Of a DNA stretch of 64,000 bases, positions 17,150 through 24,496 are shown one piece after another. The notes below the pieces were generated by a model. The model did not search any database. It was given only the letters and a program-made list of their open reading frames with translations, and was not told the DNA's origin. The stretch's first letter is position 1; each line of letters starts with the position of its first letter. Both the position numbers and the translations under genes were made by a program. The stretch lies in NCBI GenBank assembly GCA_041874725.1, contig CP097466.1, positions 4,464,001-4,528,000 of the forward strand. The letters run 5' to 3'. The stretch is from Duganella sp. BuS-21 (lineage in GTDB: Bacteria; Pseudomonadota; Gammaproteobacteria; Burkholderiales; Burkholderiaceae_D).

Positions 17150-18100
17150 TCAGGGCCCCTTGGTGGCGACCAGCCACACGGCGGCGATGCGCTCGGAGCC
17201 GGCGTAGGCCGGCGTTTCCAGCTCTTCACCGAAGACGTCGGGATCGATTTCTTGGTAGCGCCAGCGCAGACCTGCTTGGTCCAGCAGCGCGGCGGCGTGG
17301 CGCAGGAATCGGTCGTCGCCGTCGGTCATGGCGACGCCGGTGTAGAGCCACAAGGCGCCGCCGGGCGCCAGCCGCTCGATGGCGGCGCGCACGATCTGCA
17401 GCGACAGGCCGATGCCGAGCTCACCGCCGCCGTGGCGATAGGCGCGCTCGGACGGGTCCAGCAGGTAGGGCGGATTGGCGACGATCAGGTCGAACTTCCC
17501 GTCGAGCTGGTTCAGCAGGTTGCTGTAGCAGCTGCGGGCGTTGGACACGCCGGCCAGACGCATATTGATGTCGGCCAGCGCCAGCGCGCGGGCGTTGATA
17601 TCGGCGGCGATCACTTCGGCCTGCGGGAAACGGCGTGCCAGCGCAATCGCGGCTGCGCCGCTGCCGCAGCAGATTTCAACGATGCGCGCAGGACCGCCCG
17701 CTGGCGCCGGCGTGTGCGCCATGGCGCGCACGAAGCGGCAGGTGTCGGGGCCGAAGAAGACGGCGTCCGCCTGCGTGGTCGGATACGCCGAGTGGTACAG
17801 CCATTCGCCCGCCAGCGTCGACACCCTGAGCGTGCTACGCAGCTGCTCGCCCTGCTCCGCCACCACGCCGGCCGCCCGCATCAGCGCCAGCAGCGTACCG
17901 TCCACCGCGTCGACGGCGAACGGCCGGCTCCAGCCGAAGATGTCGCGCAAGGTCGCCGTCTGCGGATCGGCCGCGCGCGCCAGCACGCGGGCCTGGGTGG
18001 CCGGCGTGACCGTGGAAAACTGGTATTGGCGGGCGCGCAAGGCGGCGCCCAATGCAAGCAGGGCTTGCTGTTGCGCGGCGGGGATGTGGTACGGGGTCAC
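17150..18100 (-). CDS. Class I SAM-dependent methyltransferase with NPPY motif
   Basis: A 316-residue protein. An N-terminal helical region of about 130 residues precedes a Rossmann-type methyltransferase fold with VEICCGSGAAAIALAR (SAM-binding motif I), AADINARAL (motif II) and VANPPYLL. NPPY is the catalytic signature of N-methyltransferases that modify glutamine, adenine or guanine amino groups (PrmC/HemK, RsmC and relatives). The GTG start at 18100 is preceded by GAGGAGC. It is the first gene of a two-gene unit with the short CphA homologue, 2 nt apart, so it may act on cyanophycin or its precursors, but an RNA or protein target is equally possible. Confidence 0.82.
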   Translation of the reverse strand: MTPYHIPAAQQQALLALGAALRARQYQFSTVTPATQARVLARAADPQTATLRDIFGWSRPFAVDAVDGTLLALMRAAGVVAEQGEQLRSTLRVSTLAGEWLYHSAYPTTQADAVFFGPDTCRFVRAMAHTPAPAGGPARIVEICCGSGAAAIALARRFPQAEVIAADINARALALADINMRLAGVSNARSCYSNLLNQLDGKFDLIVANPPYLLDPSERAYRHGGGELGIGLSLQIVRAAIERLAPGGALWLYTGVAMTDGDDRFLRHAAALLDQAGLRWRYQEIDPDVFGEELETPAYAGSERIAAVWLVATKGP

Positions 18101-18161
18101 AAAAGCTCCTCAAACCCTCATACTGCCGGAGCGCAAACGGCAACGATGTGCGCCAGCGAAC

Positions 18162-19691
18162 TTATAGGACCTTTAATACGCGGATCAAGTCGCTTAAACG
18201 ATAAGGCTTGGCGATCATCTCGAAGTTGCCGATGTCCGGCATCTGGTCGCGCAGCGCGGCCTTGACGTAGCCCGACGCCAGCACAATCTTCAGGTCCGGG
18301 AAGGCGGCGCGCGCGGCCTTGCCCAGGTCCACGCCGTTCATGCCCGGCATGACCACGTCGCTGAACAGGATGCCGATGTCCGGGTGCTGGCGCAGCGTCT
18401 CCAGCGCCTGCGTGGCGTTATCGGCCGACAGCACTTCATAACCGAGATGCGAGAACAGGCTGATGGCCGTCTCCAGCACCTCGAGCTGGTCGTCCACCAG
18501 CAGGACTTTTTCGGCGCTCGCCAGCGCGCCGTCCTCAGCGCCGGCCAGCTCCCGCTCCAGGGCCGGAAAATACATCGCCACCGCCGTACCTTTACCCAAT
18601 GCCGAATCGATGGTCAGCGCGCCCTGGCATTGCTGCACCATGCCGTATACCTGGCTCAGGCCGAGGCCGGTGCCCTTGCCGACTTCCTTGGTGGTGAAGA
18701 ACGGCTCGACCGCGCGCAGGATGGTATCGGGCGGCATGCCCGCGCCATTGTCCCTGACCATCACGCGCACGTAACCGCCGGCGGGCAAGCGCTCCACCTC
18801 GTGCTCGGCCAGCAGCACGGTATCCAGCTCGACCAGCACTTCGCCGCCATCGCCCATGGCATCGCGGGCGTTGACCACCAAATTGAGCAGGCCCGATTCG
18901 AACTGGGTGGGATCGATCATGGCGTTCGGCAGGTCGGCCTGGACCTGCAGGTACATATGCATCTCGTCCGGCAGCGCGCGCCGCAGCACCGCCTCGAACG
19001 AGCGGATCACGCGGGCCACGTCGTGCGACTCCTGGCGCAAGGGCTGCTGGCGGGCGAAGGCCAGCAATTGTTGCGTCAGCGAAGCGCCGCGCTGGGCGGC
19101 ACGCGACATGGTGTCGACCGATTTGGCGATCGTGGCCTGGTCCTTGGACATGCGCAGCAGCTCCAGGCCGTTCATGATGACGCTCAGCAGATTGTTGAAG
19201 TCGTGCGCGATGCCGCCGGTGAGCTTGCCGATCGCCTCCAGCTTCTGCGACTGGAACAGCGCTTCGCGCGCCCGCTCCAGCTGCTCGGCGGCCACGCGGC
19301 GCTCGGTGATGTCGCGGGTAATCTTGGCAAAGCCCATCAACTCGCCGTTGGGATCGAGGATCGGATCGATCACCACGTTGGCCCAGAAGCGGCTGCCATC
19401 CTTGCGCACGCGCCAGCCTTCGTCCTCGAACTTGCCGGTGGTGCGCGCCAGTTCCAACGCCAGCACCGGGCGGCCTTGGGCGCGGTCTTCGTCGGTATAG
19501 AACATGGAGAAATGGCGGCCGATGATTTCATCGGGGTGGTAGCCCTTGAAGCGTTGCGCCCCGGCATTCCACGTGACCACCACGCCCTCGGGCGAGAGCA
19601 TGTAGATGGCGTAATCGGTGACGCCCATGATGAACTGGCGGAACCGTTCCGCTTCAATCGCATCCACGCTGGACAGGGCATTCTGCTGCAT
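18162..19691 (-). CDS. PAS-domain hybrid sensor histidine kinase with C-terminal receiver
   Basis: A 509-residue soluble signalling protein. A PAS domain covers about residues 15-135 (FIMGVTDYAIYMLSPEGVVV through GFAKITRDITER). The HisKA helix follows with phospho-acceptor His163 (GGIAHDFNNLLSVI), then an HATPase domain (LLNLVVNARDAM, DNGAGMPPDT, GKGTGLGLSQVYG) and a C-terminal receiver (LLVDDQLEVLE, phospho-acceptor Asp in FSDVVMPGMNG, Lys in MIAKPYRL). The start at 19691 has AAGG six bases upstream; an ATG at 19697 and a GTG at 19718 are alternatives. No separate output partner is adjacent. Confidence 0.9.
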   Translation of the reverse strand: MQQNALSSVDAIEAERFRQFIMGVTDYAIYMLSPEGVVVTWNAGAQRFKGYHPDEIIGRHFSMFYTDEDRAQGRPVLALELARTTGKFEDEGWRVRKDGSRFWANVVIDPILDPNGELMGFAKITRDITERRVAAEQLERAREALFQSQKLEAIGKLTGGIAHDFNNLLSVIMNGLELLRMSKDQATIAKSVDTMSRAAQRGASLTQQLLAFARQQPLRQESHDVARVIRSFEAVLRRALPDEMHMYLQVQADLPNAMIDPTQFESGLLNLVVNARDAMGDGGEVLVELDTVLLAEHEVERLPAGGYVRVMVRDNGAGMPPDTILRAVEPFFTTKEVGKGTGLGLSQVYGMVQQCQGALTIDSALGKGTAVAMYFPALERELAGAEDGALASAEKVLLVDDQLEVLETAISLFSHLGYEVLSADNATQALETLRQHPDIGILFSDVVMPGMNGVDLGKAARAAFPDLKIVLASGYVKAALRDQMPDIGNFEMIAKPYRLSDLIRVLKVL

Positions 19692-19805
19692 CGTCATCCT
19701 TGATCTCTGAGTACGCACAATTTTACTTCAGAGCAAAGACTAGGTGAACGCAGTTTCAATCGTCTGTCCTGGACAATGCCACCATCCAGCGTGTTTCCTT
19801 CAAAT

Positions 19806-22151
19806 TTACTTGCCGATCACCTTGACCAGCCCTGCCGCCGACTTGACCAGGCCGGCATCGCCGCCGCTGGCGCTGAGCTTGCCCGCCGCGTCATCCCACT
19901 TGAGCTGGGTGACGGTCGACTTGCCCTTCTCGTAGTCGTAGCTCACGCCATCGTCGTCATACAGGCGGAACTCGCCGCTCTTGCCCGGATAGACATGGAT
20001 GGCGGCGATGGCCTGCCTGGTGGCGGTCGACTGCACCTCGGCGCCGATCGGCAGCACCGAGCCGGCTTTCACGAACACCGGCAGCTGGTCGATCGGCGCG
20101 GCCACTTTCACCCAGCGGCCGCCGGCCAGCTTTTCATTGGTCCAGAAGTTATACCAGTCGGCGCCGGCCGGCAGGTAGACCTCCTTCTCGGTCTGGCCCT
20201 GCTCCGTCACCGGCGCCACCAGGAAGGCCGGGCCGAACATGTACTGGGTGCCGATGTCGGCCACGTTAGGATCGTTCGGGAAGTCCATCCACAGCGGACG
20301 CATGAACGGCGCGCCGGTGTCGTGGGTGTACTTGGCCTGCGAGTACATATACGGAATCAGCTGATAACGCAGCTTGTTGAAGCGCGCCATCACCGCCTCG
20401 GCCTGCTTGCCGAAGGACCAGATCTCGGCTTCCTTGCGGTCGCCGTGCAGGCGCAGGGTCGGCAGGAAGGTGCCGTACTGGAACCAGCGCGTCATCAGTT
20501 CCGGATAGTCGTGATAGTTGCCGACCACGGCGCGGGCGTCCGACGGATCGAGCAGCGGCGCTTTCACGGCCGAGGTGGTCGGCGCCAGCTTCTGCCAGCC
20601 GCCGATGTCGTTGCCCCAGTAGGCGATGCCCGAGGCGGTCATGTTCAGGCCGGTCGGAATCTGGCGCGCCAGCGCATCCCAGGTCGGCTGGATGTCGGAC
20701 GACCAGAACAGCGCACCGCTGCGCTGCGAGCCGAGGTAGGCGGCGCGCGACAGGATCAGCACGCGCTTATTCGGCTTCCAGGCGCGCATATTGTCGGCCA
20801 CGCCTTCGACGTGCATCAGCGGGAACAGGTTGTGGTAGCGGTCGCCCGAGCCGATCGCATAGAAGAAGCCGTCCGGCACCAGGTCCGGCTCGGTTTCGTC
20901 CAGCCACGGGTAGTCGAAGCCCTGCGACAGGATGTTGTCGCGCGCTTTTTCCCAGAACCACTTGCGGGCGGCCGGGTTGGTCGGATCGATCAGGCCGCCG
21001 GTGCGGTCGGAACGGAACGGCAGGCCGTCGACGGTCTTGCCGTCCTTATCCTTGAGCAAGTAGCCCTTCGAGTCCAGCTCATTGAAATAGCGGCCCGAGG
21101 TTTCGTAGCGCGGCCAGATCGAGATGATGGACTCCATGCCCATGTCGTGCAGCTCTTTGTTCATCCCTTTAGGGTCGGGGAACTGCGCCGGGTCGATGTC
21201 CATCTGGCCCATGCGGGTCCAGTAGAACCAGTCGAGCACCATCACGTCGAGCGGGTATTTCTTCTCGCGGTAGGTCCTGGCCACGCGCATCAGCTCCTGC
21301 TGGCTGTCGTAGCGGGCCTTGGATTGAATCAGGCCGAACGCCGACTTCGGCGGGATCGGGGTCTTGCCGGTGACGCGCGCGTAGCCGGAGTAGATTTCCT
21401 CTGGCGTGCTGCCGGTGATGACGAAGAAGCTCACGCGCTCGCCCACATTGGACTGGAACGAGGTGCGGCCGTTGACGCCGGCGACAAAGCGCGTGGCCGA
21501 CGGGTTGTCCCAGACGATGCCGTAGCCCTTGGACGAGACCATGAACGGCACGCACACGCTTTCGCCGGCCGGGGCGTCGTACCAGTGCTTGCAATCGAGC
21601 ACGCGGCCGCGCAGGTCGAGCGCGCCGAGCGATTCCTGGTTCTGTCCCATGCCGTAGTAGTGCTCATCGCGGGCGACCGAGAAGCTGGCGCCGACCTGGA
21701 AGGTTTTTTCGGTGTTGACGGTCTGCGGCGACATCTCCCAGCCATTCATGCTGACGATCTGCTCGCCTTTGGCGTTCAGCACCTGCAGGCCGACCGGCGC
21801 CAGCGATGGCGCGAAATATTTCTGGCCCTGGGTCGGCACCGATGGCGGCGGCGATGGATTGACGCGCACCGTCATGGCGGCCGACTGGAAGACGTCGCCG
21901 CCCTTGCCGCCTTCATGGCGGAAGGCGCCGTTGTCGCTGTTTTTGGGCAAAATGCCGTAGCCGGGGCCTTTCAGCACCTCGCCCTTATCGACCGCGATGG
22001 TCACATGCACCACGTTCGGGCCATAGGCCTCGATCGAGACGAAGGCGCCGTCACGGTCCAGGGTGGCGATGGGTGCGGCGAAAGCGGAAGTGGACATTGC
22101 GAAAATCGTAGCGAGCGCGGTGCATACCGGCGTTGGGGCGAGCTGTCTCAT
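19806..22151 (-). CDS. Exported glycoside hydrolase family 31 (alpha-glucosidase/alpha-xylosidase type)
   Basis: A 781-residue protein with a signal peptide (to about residue 25, ending TSAFAA). An N-terminal beta-sandwich with the GMGQNQESLGALDLRG segment is followed by the GH31 barrel. The catalytic nucleophile is the Asp of YPWLDETEPD and the acid/base Asp lies in FWSSDIQPTWDAL. The C-terminal beta domains resemble the DUF5110-type end. GH31 enzymes release alpha-linked glucose, xylose or other sugars; the substrate is not clear here. It stands alone between a hybrid kinase and a membrane protein, with AGAGAGG before the ATG. Confidence 0.92.
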   Translation of the reverse strand: MRQLAPTPVCTALATIFAMSTSAFAAPIATLDRDGAFVSIEAYGPNVVHVTIAVDKGEVLKGPGYGILPKNSDNGAFRHEGGKGGDVFQSAAMTVRVNPSPPPSVPTQGQKYFAPSLAPVGLQVLNAKGEQIVSMNGWEMSPQTVNTEKTFQVGASFSVARDEHYYGMGQNQESLGALDLRGRVLDCKHWYDAPAGESVCVPFMVSSKGYGIVWDNPSATRFVAGVNGRTSFQSNVGERVSFFVITGSTPEEIYSGYARVTGKTPIPPKSAFGLIQSKARYDSQQELMRVARTYREKKYPLDVMVLDWFYWTRMGQMDIDPAQFPDPKGMNKELHDMGMESIISIWPRYETSGRYFNELDSKGYLLKDKDGKTVDGLPFRSDRTGGLIDPTNPAARKWFWEKARDNILSQGFDYPWLDETEPDLVPDGFFYAIGSGDRYHNLFPLMHVEGVADNMRAWKPNKRVLILSRAAYLGSQRSGALFWSSDIQPTWDALARQIPTGLNMTASGIAYWGNDIGGWQKLAPTTSAVKAPLLDPSDARAVVGNYHDYPELMTRWFQYGTFLPTLRLHGDRKEAEIWSFGKQAEAVMARFNKLRYQLIPYMYSQAKYTHDTGAPFMRPLWMDFPNDPNVADIGTQYMFGPAFLVAPVTEQGQTEKEVYLPAGADWYNFWTNEKLAGGRWVKVAAPIDQLPVFVKAGSVLPIGAEVQSTATRQAIAAIHVYPGKSGEFRLYDDDGVSYDYEKGKSTVTQLKWDDAAGKLSASGGDAGLVKSAAGLVKVIGK

Positions 22152-22278
22152 AAGCCTCTCTTAGGTTGGAGATGTGTCCCCGCATTGTGCTTCTTCATTT
22201 TCGAAATATCAATTACGAAAATCACCAAGAGCGACTATGTTTCTGTCGCATTCAACTCGGCAGCCGTCAGACGCCGTA

Positions 22279-22306
22279 TGGATACCCGCCTTCGCGGGAA
22301 TGACGA
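22279..22306. repeat. REP-like palindromic element (second copy)
   Basis: TACCCGCCTTCGCGGGAATG with flanking TGGA and ACGA matches the 7788-7813 element read in the opposite direction (CCCGCG..CGCGGGAA core, same flanks). It lies 8 nt beyond the stop of the membrane-protein gene at 22314. Confidence 0.6.
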
Positions 22307-22313
22307 GGAATAC

Positions 22314-22820
22314 TCAGGGCTTGAGCTTTTCATCCTCGGCCTGGGCCTCCTGCATGGCGGCAGGCTCCAGTTCCTCGGCCGAGCGGTTCAGGTGGATGAA
22401 CACGCCCCACGCGGCCAGCAGCACACCGACGCCGGCCACCAGCGCGGCCACGTACAACAATTCGCTGGCGTCGTCGTGCACCGCGCGGAAGGTGGCGACC
22501 AGGCATTCGATCGCCAGCGCCACGACCACCACCACGAAGAAGCGCGACAAAAACCGGCGCACGCGGGTCGGCGCGCTGATGTCGGCGTCGCGCACCACTT
22601 CTTCCTCGATGATGGTTTCAGCGATCTGCAGCGCCACCACGGCGGCGGCCAGGATGCCGATCGCCTCGATCACCTCCTGCGCGGCGGTCAGGCCAGAATC
22701 GGCCTGCAGCGCGTGCCAGCCCACCTGGGCGCCGACAAAGATCAGCATCAGCGCCCCGGCGGTAAATAATAGGGCGATCGCGGCGTGGACCACGCCGAAG
22801 GCCAGCATTAACTGTTTCAT
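22314..22820 (-). CDS. Small inner-membrane protein of unknown function
   Basis: A 168-residue protein with about four hydrophobic helices: residues 5-30, 48-65, 88-108 and 122-142. A charged loop (AETIIEEEVVRDADISAPTR) lies between helices two and three. The ends are MKQLMLAFGVVHAAIALLFT and an acidic cytoplasmic tail. I do not recognise a named family with confidence; a remote resemblance to PsiE-type membrane proteins is possible. The gene is divergent from the OmpA-like gene across about 118 bp and is followed by a REP-like palindrome. Confidence 0.75.
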   Translation of the reverse strand: MKQLMLAFGVVHAAIALLFTAGALMLIFVGAQVGWHALQADSGLTAAQEVIEAIGILAAAVVALQIAETIIEEEVVRDADISAPTRVRRFLSRFFVVVVVALAIECLVATFRAVHDDASELLYVAALVAGVGVLLAAWGVFIHLNRSAEELEPAAMQEAQAEDEKLKP

Positions 22821-22938
22821 GGTCCGTATCCCGGTGGTTGTTTCGCGTATTGTAGAGCGAGGCCGTGGCGCCGATTGTGCGCCGTCGCACCGTTAAACTT
22901 TTTATAATCGCCCATCCTCAACCACCCAGGGAATACCG

Positions 22939-23937
22939 ATGCGAGCCGCCCTCCTCTTGTTTTGCACGTTGTCCGCCAGCGCCACGCTGGCCCACGCGCA
23001 GATGCCGCCGAAAGACACCGCCAAAGGCAAGGACCATCCTTTGCTGTCGCGCTTTGCCGAAGCCAAGCTGGTTGGCTATGACATCAAGGAGTTCGACGAA
23101 GTGACGCTGCCGGCCGGTAAGCGCATCGCTGACAAGAACAAGCAGCCGGCGTTCCAGGAAGCCCTGGCGCTGGAGGGCAAGTACACGCGCATCGCCTACA
23201 ACTATCCGAAGGCGCGTTCCGCCGTGGAGGTGATGCGCAACTACCAGGCGGCGCTGGACAAGGCCGGCCTGAAGACCGTGTTCGCCTGCGTAAAGGAAGC
23301 CTGCGGCCCGGAGTTCGGCGCCTATTTCCTGGATAAACACGTGGGCAACAACTTCATCCAGGGCAGCAGCGAGTATTGGTCGCCGTTCAACCACGGCCGC
23401 AACGACGGGCGCTACCTGCTGGCCAAGGGCGCCACCGCCGACGGCACCCAGGTCCACGTCGCCATCTATGTGGTAGCGCCGGTGGACGGCAAGGAAGGCG
23501 GCATTTATCAGCAAGTGGTCGAGAGCAAGCCGATGGAAGGCGGCAAGGTCAGTGCCAACCTGAACGCGGCCGACATGGCCAAGGGCATCGCTGCCGAAGG
23601 CAAGGCCGTGGTGTACGGCGTCTACTTCGACACCGACAAGAGCGACATCAAGCCTGAATCCAAGGCGGCGTTGGGCGAAATGGCCAAGCTGTTACAGCAG
23701 GACGCGCAGCTGAAGGTGTACGTGGTCGGCCACACCGACAGCCAGGGCGCGCCGGCGCGCAATGCCGAGCTGTCGCAGAAGCGCGCCGAAGCCGTGGTGA
23801 AGGCGCTGGCCGCCGACTATAAGATAGACGGCAAGCGCCTAAGCGCCAAAGGCGTCGCCTCCTGGGCGCCGGTGGCCTCCAACGACGCCGAAGCCGGCCG
23901 CGAGAAAAACCGCCGCGTGGAGCTGGTCAAGCAATAG
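22939..23937 (+). CDS. OmpA-family protein with N-terminal DUF4892-like domain
   Basis: A 332-residue exported protein. The signal peptide ends at about AHA-Q (residue 21). Residues 30-200 resemble the DUF4892 domain (SRFAEAKLVGYDIKEFDEVTLPAG). Residues 215-332 form an OmpA peptidoglycan-binding domain with VYGVYFDTDKSDIKPES, the VVGHTDSQGAPARNAELSQKRA motif (Asp and Arg contact diaminopimelate) and REKNRRVELV. It probably anchors the outer membrane or an envelope complex to the cell wall. It is a single-gene unit. Confidence 0.88.
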   Translation: MRAALLLFCTLSASATLAHAQMPPKDTAKGKDHPLLSRFAEAKLVGYDIKEFDEVTLPAGKRIADKNKQPAFQEALALEGKYTRIAYNYPKARSAVEVMRNYQAALDKAGLKTVFACVKEACGPEFGAYFLDKHVGNNFIQGSSEYWSPFNHGRNDGRYLLAKGATADGTQVHVAIYVVAPVDGKEGGIYQQVVESKPMEGGKVSANLNAADMAKGIAAEGKAVVYGVYFDTDKSDIKPESKAALGEMAKLLQQDAQLKVYVVGHTDSQGAPARNAELSQKRAEAVVKALAADYKIDGKRLSAKGVASWAPVASNDAEAGREKNRRVELVKQ

Positions 23938-23984
23938 GAAATGCGTGCCGCCGATCTAAAAAGTGCCAGTGATTCGCGGTTTCG

Positions 23985-24403
23985 TCCAAAGCCACGCGGT
24001 GGATATTTCCCGACGCCAGCTACGGCGTTTCCGAACAAGGCGACGCCAAGAAATCCAACGCCGGCCTGGCCTGGGGCGCCACGCCACCTGGTACAACACC
24101 AGCGGCAATTACGTGATGTGGAAGGTGGGCATGGACTGGAGCGTGCTCGATACGCTGCGCCTGCGCGCCACCCGCTCGCGCGACAAGATCTCGGACGCCA
24201 TCACCACGGTCTCCGGCTCCACCGCCGCGTTCCAGACGGCCTGCTACCAGAGCGGCGACAGCTCGCCTTACTGCGCGCTGCAAAAGCGTCCCAACGGCTA
24301 TGGCGACAAGTCGGCCGCGAATGCCGTCACCTCGTGGGTCAACCGCAGCGTCAACATCGCCGAGGTCGAAACTTTCGGGCTGGGGGTGCGCTCGCTGTTC
24401 TGA
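23985..24403 (+). pseudogene. TonB-dependent receptor, decayed C-terminal remnant
   Basis: Two reading frames in succession resemble the beta-barrel end of a TonB-dependent receptor: DASYGVSEQGDAKKSNAGLA in one frame near 24010-24075, then TWYNTSGNYVMWKVGMDW, RLRATRSRD and AEVETFGLGVRSLF in another. The shift between them, the missing N-terminal plug and barrel, and an apparent internal deletion between SRDKISD and FQTACYQSGD show it is dead. It sits directly downstream of the OmpA-like gene. Confidence 0.65.
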
Positions 24404-24496
24404 CGGCGCCGCCGCGCGCCACGGATGCCAGAGTTGCCTGAGCATGGCATCCGTGTCAGAATCGGTCATACTTCGCAACCCCGGCCAGGAGACCCT

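Noticed and set aside
19776..22769. Plus-strand open frame of nearly 1000 codons
   Set aside because: It is antisense to GH31; there are no domains and composition is typical of a shadow frame.
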